Shown: piece by piece, positions 12,560 through 23,507 of the stretch
Numbering within the stretch: position 1 is the stretch's first letter
How the letters are laid out: every line of letters begins with the position of its first letter
Source: Sycobia sp. Sy_11
Taxonomy: Eukaryota > Arthropoda > Insecta > Hymenoptera > Epichrysomallidae
Direction of reading: 5' to 3'
Assembly: GCA_018907035.1 (NCBI GenBank)
Contig: JACCIC010000287.1
Coordinates: 310,001 to 374,000 of the forward strand
DNA: 64,000 bases
Notes under the pieces: model-generated
The model's database searches: none
What the model was told of the DNA's origin: nothing
Seen by the model: the letters and a program-made list of their open reading frames with translations, nothing else
Position numbers and translations under genes: made by a program

Positions 12560-13935
12560 AAAAAGAGAAATAACTGTAAATAATTTGAAAATACTATAAA
12601 TTAAATGGTGAATCTAAAACAGCCTATGAAGTAAAGGTCACAAATTGCAAATTTGCACAATAAAAAAAATGTATATAGTTGTGACAAAATAATGATTAAA
12701 TTGAATTAACCTAAACAGTACCAATGGATAAATAATAAAATAAAAATACTGCAGATCTAGATAATGAATCAAAAGGAAAAAAGGAGTAATTTAGATAATA
12801 TCATAAATAAAAAAATATTGATTCTGTAGAAAGGAGAAGGTAAAGAGTAAAATTATTTTAAGTAAGAATACTAAAAGTTGTGAAGGAACTATAAATAATT
12901 TGAAACATTAGATCAAATAATAATAAATTTGACATAGTAGCAATAATAACAATAAAAAAAATACTAAACCTATTACAAACAAATAAAACAATAAATCCAG
13001 AAGTGAGTTCAAACAATAATAAATATCGTATTTTAGAATAATCAACCTAAAACATTAACAATCAATAATAGAAACAGCTTGTAAATAAAATAATAAATTT
13101 TGGAAAGGAAGTTACGAATAGTTTGGAAGATATTACAAAGGACAATAGTGACTGTCAAGATATAAGCAAACATAATGACAATATTAAATGTATCTGAATG
13201 TGCAACTGTGAATAATTTTGAAGAAGATTATCAGCAGAAAGAATAAAATAATAGAAATATTAAAAAAATAATAATGTTAATGCTAAGGATAAAGATAAAG
13301 GTGTTAGTTCCTACTTCATTATTTCTAATGCATCTTTGAGTAGCTGCTTAATCAGCAGTAGTTGGATGTTTAACAATTGTAATGGCATATAAAATGTTTC
13401 AAGAGTTTATAATAAGAAAAAAAGAAAACCTGAAAATACTAAAGTAAAGAATCTTAAGGTTTTATTTATGAATTATAAATTCATAAATAATCATTGGACT
13501 GGTGAAGTATATACATTTAGAATTTTGTTGAAATTTGTTTAAATAAATTTTCTTTTATTTAGGTAACAAACAATGCTTTATTTGACAGTACATATGCAAT
13601 GAAACCAATGTTTGAGAGTTATATAACATATTATTAAAAATTCAATATTTAGTAATTTAATTTATTTAAAGGATAAGATACAAGACATATTAGAAGAATA
13701 AAGAGATATGTAAATACGTAAGAGAAAAAAGAAAAAAGGAGAATTTACTACAATACACCAGTTCGAAGACGAGAGGAAGATTATCAAGAAGTATTTACGA
13801 TAGGATCCTATTTTTTTGTACAAGCAGAATTTACTACAATACACCAGTTCGAAGACGAGAGGAAGATTATCAAGAAGTATTTACGATAGGATCCTATTTT
13901 TTTGTACACTTTCATAAGTTTATTCAAGAGGCATG
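12560..13935 (+). pseudogene. coding-like relic, unknown gene, with a terminal-exon-like end
   Basis: Several plus-strand segments read like protein but are interrupted: DKGVSSYFIISNASLSS (about 13298-13348), then KVLFMNYKFINNHWTGEVYT (about 13458-13517), then VTNNALFDSTYAMKPMFESY after an acceptor-like TTTATTTAG (13552-13622). The last segment is RRREEDYQEVFTIGSYFFV followed by HFHKFIQEAWL and a stop (about 13854-13940). Between them are stops, frame changes and possible small introns. The upstream part, from 12560, is N/K/D-rich and mostly broken. This may be a decayed host gene or a real multi-exon gene whose introns I cannot place. I do not recognise the family. Confidence 0.4.
13741..13908 (+). 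repeat. perfect tandem duplication, 82 bp, period 86
   Basis: Positions 13741-13822 and 13827-13908 are identical by eye, separated by AGCA. The period of 86 is not a multiple of three, so reading from the first copy into the second changes frame and hits a stop. Only the second copy continues into the HFHKFIQEAWL-stop ending. The perfect identity suggests a recent event or an assembly artefact. Confidence 0.9.
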
Positions 13936-14035
13936 GTTATAAATTCAGTTATTCAATTTCATTAACGTACTTTTTTTAACGTACTATTTTTTTGTTGGTA
14001 ATTCTAATTTGTGTATTATTTCATTGATAATCATA

Positions 14036-15320
14036 TTAGGTATGTGAATAAGTCTTTCCCGTTTTTTTTCAAATTTTGAGCCTTCATTGTGAAAAAATGG
14101 TTACAAATGAATTATTGAAAGTATTGGCCATCGCTAGCTACAACTTTTTCCCATCTTTCTGGCAACATACGAATCCCGTTGCGAAAAAATTCGACCGGTT
14201 TGGCCTCTATCCAGTCATCCACCCATTTTTTGGCTTCCTCGTAGGAATGGAAGTGCTGGTCAGCCAGGCCATGCGTCATCGATCTGAAGAGATGGTAATC
14301 AGACGGAGCAACGTCTGGACTATACGGCGGGTGGGGTAGGACTTCCCATTTGAGCGTTTCTAAGTATGTTTTCACCGGCGGTGCAACATGTGGGCGAGCA
14401 TTGTCATGTTGCAAAATAACTTTGTCGTGCCTGTCGGAGTATTGTGGCCGTTTTTCTCGCAGTGCGCGGCTCAAACGCATCAATTGTCGTCGATAGACCT
14501 CGCCTGTGATCCTTTCATTCGGTTTCAGAAGCTCATAGTAAACCACACCTAGCTGGTCCCACCATATACAGAGCATGAGCTTGGCGCCATGAATATTGGC
14601 TTGGCCGTCGATGATGATGCATGGCCGGGTAGTCCCCATGATTTTCTTCGCTTCGGATTATCGTAACGTATCCACTTTTCATCGCCAGTCACGATACGAT
14701 GCAGAAAACCCTTTCTTTTATGTCGCTGAAGCAGCTGTTCGCAAGTGAAAAAACGCCGTTCGACGTCTCTCAGCTTCAGTTCGTACGGCACCCAATTTCC
14801 TTGCTTTTGGATCATTCCCATGGCTTTCAAACGCTTGGAAATGGTTGTTCGGTCAACTCCCAATGCTTCAGCAAGTTCTTCTTGCGTTTTACAAGAATCT
14901 TCATCAAGCAAAGTCGCCAATTCTCGATCTTCAAGGATTTGCGGCCGCCCAGAACGCTCGTTGTCTTCCACGTCGAAATCACCGCTTTTGAAGCGTCGAA
15001 ACCATCCGCGAACACTTGAATCATCGACACAACCTTCTCCATAAGCCTCCTGAAGCAATCGATGCGTCTCGGCAGCAGATTTCTTCAATTTGAACCAATA
15101 AAGTGAAACTTCCCGCAAATGACGTCGACTCGGCTCAAATTTCGACATTTTCACGATATCAAAAATTTATGATGCGAAAAAATTTTCACTAATGTGTTAG
15201 TATGGAATTGTTGACATATGAATAAGCTTTGATTATGACATATGTAATCATTGAATACTCGCACAGTATTGGTGGCGCTATCTCTTACAAAAAACGGGAA
15301 AGACTTATTCACACTCCTAA
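14036..15320 (-). mobile_element. near-intact mariner element (1285 bp)
   Basis: The termini TTAGGTATGTGAATAAGTCT and its mate TTAGGAGTGTGAATAAGTCT (complement strand) form inverted repeats of about 32 bp with two or three mismatches. Each is flanked by TA (14034-14035 and 15321-15322). The element encodes one transposase on the minus strand with a single visible frameshift. It is the best preserved of the roughly 15 mariner copies here and probably the youngest. Confidence 0.95.
14112..15154 (-). pseudogene. mariner transposase, one frameshift
   Basis: A DD34D transposase that would cut and paste the element at TA sites. The first part (15154 to about 14600) holds the two helix-turn-helix domains (KKSAAETHRLLQEAYGEG; EELAEALGVDRTTISKRLKA), the WVPYELK linker and the first catalytic aspartate in TGDEKW. 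The second part (to 14112) holds IWWDQLGVVYYELL, the second aspartate in QHDNARPH and the third in APSDYHLF, 34 residues later, ending in WEKVVASDGQYF. The two frames meet near 14600-14640, where a single indel in the GHASSSTAKP region moves the reading frame. Apart from that, the length and all three acidic residues match a normal transposase of about 345 residues. As it stands the product would be truncated. Confidence 0.9.
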
Positions 15321-15322
15321 TA

Positions 15323-16800
15323 TATTATTTGGCAAAGGCTTGATTAACCAAATCAAAAATCAAACAAAAATTAATCTTATCGCTATACACTGTACAAGTT
15401 TGTAAGTTATATAATGTAATTGTGCGTCCTTAATCTAAAACTGCCATGATAAGCTGTTTAAAAAAAAAATTAAATGAGGTCACAAAAAAGAACTGAAATT
15501 CATGCGTTTACATGGTGCCTAATATTTAATTACAAATTCATGAAATCGAATGTCGGTAAAGTTGTGTTCAATTCAATTATTAGTTTATGAATTATAAATA
15601 ATGTGAAGTTATATGTTTAGGGAAATTCTTGATTTTGTCTGTAAGCTGCAATAAAATGATTGAATCTGTGGCTTGTAATTTTATATAGTTTAGGGTGAAG
15701 GATTAATAATAAACTTTTTTTTGAGTGAATATTAAAATTTATAATTATAAGTATTCTAGGGCAATTATAATTGTTAATCATTTATATAGACTTTTAATGT
15801 GTTGTTGAAGACTTGAAATGGAATAAATTAACTCTGTAATAAGTTGATAATAAAATAAATTTTTGCTTTTCTTACAAACCAGATGTAAGAAATAATATTT
15901 AAATGGTTATATAAATTTAATACAATCAAGTTAAGTAGTTTAGGATAAGCTACGACAATTAAATGTAAAAGTCTACATGGTGCTATCAAATGTTAATGAT
16001 CTTTGTACGTTAATGGAGCAAGAAACTTGTATGCTCGCTATATCATGAATCCAGGATAATTAAATCAATTTCCGTAATTTATCAGATAGATAATTTAGCC
16101 GAAATATGAAATAAACCTCATGATATTAATTTTTCTTTGTATTTAAGGATTCTTAACATCGGATAAACAAAAATTTGTGAAGTTGTTTAGTTACATTAAG
16201 TATAGAATAAGAGGAATTAGATAACGATTAAGTTTATAATTACAGTTAGTATTTCTTGTAGAGAGAAAGTTATGCATCTTCAAGCTGGCGAGCGTATAGT
16301 AATAGTTCTAACAGAGCAATATGCTAATGGTGTTTCAAACTGAATGATAAAGTTGAGTAATAAAGCGTAGAAAGTGAAGGAAACGTAGTTGTGTTGATGA
16401 TAAATTTAATTTTTTTGTGTCGAATTATTATTATGCAAATTGCGATAAACCTTTTTAGGTATTCATTTTTTTGTATGAGATTTTCAGAAGATTTACGGTG
16501 TGACTTCAATACAGACTTAAGTGGATAACTTAACAGTATATTAAACGATAGAATTATTCAATTTACGTTAGCAAAACGCCCTTAATCGATATTTTAAATC
16601 ATTCTATTTTCTTTTTTTTGATTTCATAGAAACGAAAATGTCCATAAATGGAATCAATAGGATACATTGAGAGATTTGGAAGAACGATAACTTTTAAACA
16701 GAGGTGATGAAAAAAAGGAAAATTTTTTTGTTAATTTTAAGTTTATTTTGTAGCGTGATAAGAATTTTTTTCTCAAACCTACGAATTGTAATCTATACTG
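15323..16800. other. AT-rich gene-free stretch
   Basis: No coding frame, repeat or transposon motif was recognised. Confidence 0.5.
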
Positions 16801-17041
16801 ATACAAAAAAGACTTGAAGCGTAATTTTAGCACGATCGCGTCGGTGGTCGCGTAGATCGAGAGTAAGTATCGGGTGTCATCGGTTAATAAAGTGCGAGCG
16901 ACCAAGCGGGCCTGTTATCGTGAACCAGAAAAAATTCTAATTTCTTTTTTTTTTCCTTTCCATTCCGCCCTTATTCCGTCCTACACGTAGTGTCAAATTT
17001 CTCCGTGATAGGTCGGCGAAGCCCACCTCCAGCGGATTTCA
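16801..17041 (+). promoter_or_regulatory. possible CpG-rich 5' exon ending in a splice donor
   Basis: CpG content rises sharply (CACGATCGCGTCGGTGGTCG near 16832), and the segment ends at GGATTTCAG|GTGAGTGC, a near-consensus 5' splice site at 17041/17042. No coding frame is evident, so this would be a noncoding first exon on the plus strand. The downstream coding exons are not in the readable surroundings. It rests on composition and one splice motif only. Confidence 0.3.
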
Positions 17042-17339
17042 GGTGAGTGCAATATTATACATTTGTTTGTGTGCGAGGAATAAGATTTAAAAGAAATTTA
17101 AATAATTTTTACCGCATCACAATACATACCTATATACATACATACATACAAATATACATACATACATACATATATATAATCACGCGTACCGCTACTCCTA
17201 TTTTTACACTCGCTGGTTTCGGAAATATATAGGGGAGAAGGACAAAATTACAAGAATGCTCTGGTATTGAGTACAAAAATACACGCGGCAATTTATTTAA
17301 ACAAAAATAGGAAATATAAATGAAATTAATATAATATTT

Positions 17340-17502
17340 CAATTACACTGTTTGGTACCGGTCGGGTGATTTTTTCGATACGGAGCTAGACGATTCGGTA
17401 TGCTTTCTCGATCCGCTATAAAGTCGCCGCGCTCCCGGCTTCTCGGAGACGTGAAATCAGCTGGTTAACCTATACAGTATTCACGCGATCACACGGACGA
17501 CA
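17340..17502 (+). promoter_or_regulatory. possible second 5' exon or promoter with TATA box
   Basis: TATAAA at 17417-17422 sits in a CpG-rich block and is followed about 85 bp later by a donor-like ACGACAG|GTAATTCG at 17502. This could be an alternative first exon. An LTR promoter is the main alternative. Confidence 0.25.
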
Positions 17503-18210
17503 GGTAATTCGTTATCGCGAATCTTACATAAACCACTCAAGTCAATACGGCGAAAAGGTGGGATTTAGCGCACTCTTCTTTCACCCTCACTCCGAGACTT
17601 CTCGAGGTGCTCGATCATCAGTCGACCGCGCTATTCGAATTCACGACGGCCCTAGCCTGGGGCTTATTGAAGACCCTATCTCTACTCCTTTTATTACGAG
17701 AACTAGTCTCAGTGATCGACCTTTACACGGAGTTTGTCTAACGTCCGTGGCTCCTCGGGATTCCAAGAGTCGGGGTTTCGTAGGGGTTTCAGTCTCCGTT
17801 GATGGTCGCCGCAAGAAGAGAGAGAGCTTTTCGTGCTCTCTGATTTCGTTCGCCCCTCCCCAATACCAGTCCTGGCTGCTTCAGATGGTGCGGCTCGTGA
17901 CTCGCGGGTGGGACATGTTGTCGAACTTTGGCAATTGACATTGTTGCCATTTCATTCAGGTGTTATTTTACTCCAAAACTTTAGGAAGTTTCCATAAAAC
18001 TGGAAACGGACGTTGTAACGCCGTTACATATATATATTGTAACGTTGCGTATTCTCTGTCAGGAACTGAGACGTCGGTATCGGGCCTGATGGTGAGGCTT
18101 AAAACCATTTCTTTTCTAATGGAATACGGTGCACGAGCCACACACAGTACGGGGCTAACGATACTCTTCCGTTACGACGTGTGTGTGTGTGTGTGTGTAT
18201 GTGTGTGTAT
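17503..18210. repeat. CpG-rich stretch ending in a (TG)n tract
   Basis: An open plus frame of 126 codons (17558-17938) exists, but its serine/arginine-rich composition follows local GC content and no family is recognised, so I do not call it a gene. The block ends in (TG)n at 18178-18208. Confidence 0.4.
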
Positions 18211-19399
18211 TGTAACCCCAAAACTCGAGGTTATTACCTACCATGTGTCAATGTGTGGGTGGGCACTTCCATGCCGCTGCTCGTTAGCTTAGCTAGAAAG
18301 GGGACAGGGAAAAGGGAATAAAACACGCGGTAGTATGTACAAGATATTAGCAATTATAATACATTTTATTATATATAACTTTCTCACATCGATATAGTAG
18401 CTTCTACGCTACTCGCTAATTGCGGGTTTCGTGACGATACAATGAAGATAACATAGATACGTGATTACATTAAATACAGGGGAAGGGGGAACGGAACGGG
18501 ACGCTATATTACTACGAAACGGGGGAACGATGATACGGAAGTAGAACGGTACATTGTACAAAATACATACGCGATAGATTACACTAAGATATTACATAAT
18601 GATATTAGAATATAACATTGTTCTAAATACGCGAGATATACTCTACTCGTACATGACCGCTACGCGACACGCGGGGATCGCGGGGCACAGGCGCGGCGGC
18701 GGGCCAGGAGCCAGCTGCACATATATATATTAGAGCACAAAAGATATAAAAGGCTAATTGCTGCCGACGACGATGCTGTCGGTGGCCTTGAAGCTCGCTG
18801 GTGCTCGCTGCTGTCGCCTCGTATCAGCGCAGCTGGACGTTCTCTCTCTCTCTCTCTCTCTCTTACTTACGCGGAAGCGTAAGGACGTGGCGGGCCGCGC
18901 CACTATCTCTCGCTTCTCCTCGTCGGCTTGCGTGGTTGCGCTCGGCTGCGGTTAGCAACTGATGATGGCGTCGCTGGCTCGCGACGGTACACAGACGGCA
19001 GAGTTTGTGCATCCTTAGCCGTTCGTACTCTCAGTTCGGGGCTGTAGCAAGGCTATTTCCATGCGTGCCTTTTCCGTACATCGGGCTTACGCGCACGTAA
19101 TCATCGCAGATCTCACTTCGAAAACACGTCGACACGGCAGACGCTAATATGGCGACCTTGAACCTTTACGACTTCAGTCGACGGAAACGTAAGACAAAGA
19201 ATATAACGAGATGGGACGGACGAATGTGCGTCAGACTGTACGAACGCCGGGGACGAAAGTGCTCTTCTTTTCGAGTCGCGTACCTAGAGTTACGCTCCAA
19301 GCGCCCTCGCGGCTCGCGCGTATAATTTCGCAAGCTCGCGCGAACACTCGCGGTTTTACCTGAGCGCTCTAACCTACAACCGCCGTTCGGGCGGTCACA
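18211..19399. repeat. possible solo LTR, about 1.19 kb
   Basis: The left end TGTAACCCC and right end GGTCACA give TGTAAC / GTCACA termini (five of six complementary). The unit is CpG-rich and non-coding, with internal AATAAA, ATATAAAA and (TC)n motifs as in an LTR. Its right edge carries a short hairpin (CCGCCGTTCGGGCGG). The flanks are GTAT and ATAT inside microsatellites, so a target duplication cannot be confirmed. A host CpG-rich regulatory region is the alternative. Confidence 0.35.
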
Positions 19400-19503
19400 A
19401 TATATATCGTTACTTCTGCATAAAAAGACAATATCCAACGTATTTGATTTAAAAAACGAAATATACTATATATATTTCCCCATACAAGTCTTATGTAATA
19501 TGC

Positions 19504-19506
<3 letters not shown>

Positions 19507-19556
<50 letters not shown>
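19507..19556. repeat. (TA)n microsatellite
   Basis: About 24 TA units. Open frames of repeated Tyr-Ile codons here are artefacts. Confidence 0.95.
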
Positions 19557-19558
<2 letters not shown>

Positions 19559-19767
19559 ATAAAATGGTCAACGAAAGATCTCGTTTTTGGAGCGGACATT
19601 GTTTTGAAGCAGCTTTTAATATAGAAGCGATGATAGGTAAATTACAGTAAATTAGTTATAGTAATATAGATTTTCACATATAATACACATTTTACTTAAA
19701 TATTATTCAACAGTTTATGAAATCGTTTAAATTATTATCTCCGACGAAGCCGAGATAGGGGATGCTA

Positions 19768-19810
<43 letters not shown>

Positions 19811-19811
<1 letters not shown>

Positions 19812-19990
19812 TGGGACGAGTCGCAAGGTACCCGCGCTGACTTGTCCAGGCGGACACAAGGCACACGCCATTCTTCATTTATATAAGATTAAGACGTTCG
19901 TGCGCGCACCGCCGTGCCTTGTGCTCTGCTCAATCTCCCGTTCTCTTACCTCACAGCTCACACCCAAGTTGGTTGGCTCGTCTAATTGCA
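19811..19990 (+). repeat. TA-linked GC-rich hairpin repeat, copy 2
   Basis: It follows TATGTATATA directly. Arm 1 CGCAAGGTAC (19822-19831), the block CCGCGCTGACTTGTCCAGG, then arm 2 GTGCCTTGTG (19914-19923). Eight of ten arm positions still pair. The tail CCCGTTCTCTTACCTCAC matches copy 1. Confidence 0.7.
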
Positions 19991-20196
19991 CAGGCTCAGC
20001 TGACGAGAAGGATTTTAGAAGTTATTTCGTACATTAGATATTCCATAAAATTTCGCATTATATTAAAACTCAGGCGCTGCAATCGATTTGAATTTCCACC
20101 AGTGATATTGAGCACTCTTAATTAAACTTTTTGGACCGTAGCATACTCAATGACGTTCCACAAACTTACCTTTTTGCCTAGATTCCTTTTATCCCT

Positions 20197-20200
<4 letters not shown>

Positions 20201-20252
<52 letters not shown>

Positions 20253-21183
20253 TTCTATTAAGGAGTGGATGGGGAATCGTGCCAAATTTAATTTAATTAA
20301 ACTACCATATGATATGTATATATAGAACAGAATTTATATTTATTTGCTAATTAAAATTAAGCTAATGGTCAACGGCGTTAAAAAACTCTAGCTGCAAGTA
20401 GAGAAAAAGCCTGTTGCCTACAACTCTACATAAACTTAATACATCTACTACAATCAGTTAAACTAAATATTATTATCCTACAAATTAAACTCTACAATAT
20501 ATATAATCAACGTAAAACAAAGTTATACTTAAGTTTAATACCGCAAACAATACTTATCTTCTATATGCGTACACGAAATTAACTTAAATTATACACCTCA
20601 ATGTACATATGAAAATACCGAGAGCTCTCGTAAAAGCAACGATTGAACTGCCTCCAAGTTTCTTAGTTGTGCGGCGGTTAGGTCCCCAAGCACCTGGCTC
20701 CACCAACGGATGGACTTTAGGTGCCCTGCAACAGCACGCCCAAAGGATGGGAGTTAACGAGCTGCCGGTAGATAGGCTGCAAGAGCCGTGGCCCCTTAGG
20801 TTCCCGGGTGAGATGATCAGTCGGTGCACACGACTGACGCAATGGCCAAACGTTTAAATCACAATGACCACACCGCGAAACACACAACTCTGTACACTAC
20901 ACAGAATCAGTCCTTCTATAAATCCGAACACAAAGAGTCGAACAGTAATTTTATTGAATACACGTACTTAGAGGCAATCGAAACGTTTCTGTCCGAGCCC
21001 ACCGGCCCGGCTCAGTTCAAAACCGAATTCTCGCTCCCTCCAATCTTAACTCAAAAGCGCTCGAGACGCGCGTGTTGCGCCGGCGATTGACGATTTATAA
21101 ACAAATCTACTCTTATCGTAAACCTATAATTATATGGAGAAATACTGTACATAAAAGCTATAAAAGATACATTTCTCCGAACA
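20201..21183 (-). repeat. BEL/Pao 3' LTR
   Basis: On the minus strand it begins TGTTCGGAGAAATG and matches the right LTR through to a (TA)n tract near 20201-20249. The roughly 42 bp that lie beyond the tract in the right LTR, ending in AACA, are absent here. Just upstream on the minus strand lies a purine-rich GGACGAAGGCGGGCGG, a plausible polypurine tract. Short open frames within both LTRs are not genes. Confidence 0.85.
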
Positions 21184-21250
21184 TACCGCCCGCCTTCGTC
21201 CTTTAGACGAAAATTTATAGAGAATCAAATAAAATATCAATTTCTAAAAT

Positions 21251-22660
21251 TTAAAGTTGTGCCTTAATTGGAGCATCTTCTGAAATGAGTGGACAAAGTC
21301 GGGCGATATGTCGACGAAAATTAGACGTTGCTGTCTTAACAGTGACTACTCTTACTAATCCGTCCGAACCAGGATGAATCTCTGTAATACGTCCGAGGGG
21401 CCATTTAGATGGAGGATATCTGTCGTTCCGTAACAGTACCATCTGGCCAAGTGTAAAGTTCTCTGTAGCCCCTTTCCACTTACTTCTTTCTTGAAGGTGC
21501 TGTAAGTATTCTGCTGACCACCTTTTCCAAAAATTATTTCGAATTGCCTGAAGTAAGTGGAAGCGTTCTAAACAATTTTCAGGCACATCAAGAGGCGTCA
21601 CGTCGGGAATTAATCCAGACACTTCGCCGATTAGAAAATGCGCAGTTGTCAAAGCCTGCAGATCTTCAATATCTGAACTTAGGGGACAAAGTGGCCGAGA
21701 ATTTAAACATGCCTCTATTTCTATTAAAACCGTCGAAAGCTCTTCAAATGTTAAAGTTTTGTCACCAATAACTCGTTTTAAATGTGATTTTACAGATTTA
21801 ATCCCTGCCTCCCATAATCCTCCGTAATGTGGCGAATTAGGGGGAATGAACGTCCACTTTGTCCCGTCATTCGAGAGTCTACTGGCAATTTCTTTATAAA
21901 ATACAGACGCATTTTTGAACATGATTTGCAATTCTTTATCGGCGCCTAGAAAGTTTGTCGCATTGTCGCTATATAAAGCCTTGCATATACCACGTCGTCC
22001 GACAAAACGCCTATACGCAGCGATAAATGTTTGACTCGTAAGATCGCTTGCTGCTTCGAGATGAATGGCACGCATCGCAAAGTACACAAAAAGAACAATA
22101 TAACCCTTGTAGGATTTAAAACCGCAACCCTTACTAGTTCGTATTGGTATTGGGCCTGCATAATCTAATCCCGACACTGAAAACGCTCTAGCTGGTGTTA
22201 CGCGCTCGGCCGGTAAATTCCCCATTAACTGGTGAGCTAGTCGCGCTTTTACTCGTTGGCATGTTATACAGCCTCGAATTTCTTTTTTTACTAGACGATT
22301 TCGTCCTAATATGCATACGTGCTTCATAACCGTACTGGAAGTCAATGTAGCACCACCGTGTAAACATGCGCGATGCGCATCACGTACAAACAGTCGACTA
22401 AGTGGCGATCGGTGAGGTAAAATTAGTGGATGCTTGGACTGATGAGATAGTAGTGAATTAATTAGCCGACCTCCTACTAGTATTAGACGACTACTCTCGT
22501 CATAGTAAGCGTTTAGTTTCAGTAGAATATTGCGTTTCGGAAGATTCTTTCCTGCCTTTAGTATTTCGATTTCTGCCTTGAATGCATGTGCCTGAGCTAA
22601 TCTTATTACCGTTTTTCGAGCGTTAATTAGTTCTGATGTAGTTAGAAACTCAGGCAGCGC
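21251..22660 (-). pseudogene. BEL/Pao integrase with preceding pol spacer
   Basis: The frame stays open from about 22660, with LPEFLTTSELINARKTV at its start, down to the stop at 21251. The region before the core includes the zinc-binding segment CITCQRVKA. The catalytic core shows GLDYAGPI (first Asp), YSDNATNFLGA (second Asp) and SPHYGGLWEAGIK (Glu), so the DDE triad appears present. A C-terminal ILLRNDRYPPSKW-like module follows. The enzyme would insert the element's cDNA into chromosomes. The upstream part of pol is deleted, so it cannot be expressed as part of a normal polyprotein. Confidence 0.85.
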
Positions 22661-22673
22661 TGTTTGATTGGTC

Positions 22674-23313
22674 TTATATCGACGGAAGTTTATTAGTGGT
22701 CATATACAGTAAGCTACTACTCGAACCAATTTTGTCAGTGAAGAAAAACGTTTTTGCTGCTAATAAACAGACGCGATATCTACCGTCTATAGTTTCAGTT
22801 CTAATATAAACTGCAGCAGCATAAGCCCGTGAAGATGCGTCTGAAAATCCGTGAATTTGCGAATTGCATCCGACAGACTCCCCAAACCATCGTCCGATAG
22901 AAATTTCCGAAATTATTGAGAGAGAATTACAATAATTGCGCCACCGTTCGCGAATCTCTATGGGTAAAACCATATCCCAACCGCATTTTAGGATCCAGAG
23001 ATCTTGCATTAATATTTTACCCGTTACGGTAACCGGAGAAATCCATCCGAGAGGATCGAACAACCGGGTAATATGCGACAGCACTTCACGCTTGGTTGTT
23101 GCTTCTGCCATCTAAGGCGGTAAAAGTAAAGATATCTCGAGCAGGGTCCCAATTCAATCCTAAAGTTTTCACAGATTCGTCAACATTAATTGTTCTTGCT
23201 TTCTCGATGCCATAGTTCTGTGAGTTAGGAGGAAGCAGATCACGATGATTTGCTTCCCACTTATCTAGCTCGATTCCGTCTGTCTTTAAAATATCAATGA
23301 GCTCTTGTCGCAT
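22674..23313 (-). pseudogene. BEL/Pao RT C-terminal and RNase H N-terminal remnant
   Basis: Two overlapping minus-strand frames. 23313-23086 reads RQELIDILKTDGIELDKWEA and LGLNWDPARDIFTF, which is the RT thumb region. 23111-22674 reads LSHITRLFDPLGWISPVTVT and FSDASSRAYAAAVYIR, where the Asp begins RNase H. The frame shifts between them near 23100. After LLAAKTFFF the sequence is unrelated for a few codons and then jumps to the pre-integrase spacer, so most of RNase H is deleted. Confidence 0.8.
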
Positions 23314-23507
23314 CTTTATTGCTATCTCTAAATTGTCCGCTCTAGCAAAGGTGTTGTTTGAAGGCAGCGTGCACCGAGGGGAAACCGAGCCTTTTCGTCC
23401 TCAGCTAATTGCAACAACGTACGGATTGCAAGAAAAGATGCACACGCTGTTTCATAGGTTACCGTTGTTAGCCTGTAATCTATGGGAGTATCACATTGAT
23501 TTGGAGC
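23314..23507 (-). pseudogene. BEL/Pao RT fragment lacking the catalytic box
   Basis: After the premature stop the same frame continues with TYETACASFLAIRTLLQLAE and EKARFPLGA, the segment that normally leads to the YVDD box. Instead the sequence passes directly to a PSNNTFARADNL-like segment in another frame. No YxDD is found in any of the three minus frames, so a short deletion removed the RT active site. Confidence 0.75.

Noticed and set aside
17558..17938. 126-codon plus frame in CpG-rich DNA
   Set aside because: Composition tracks local GC content, start context is unremarkable, and no domain or splice support is seen.
20584..20857. Overlapping 81-88 codon frames on both strands, repeated at 27023-27296
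   Set aside because: They lie inside the BEL/Pao LTRs and are duplicated only because the LTRs are.
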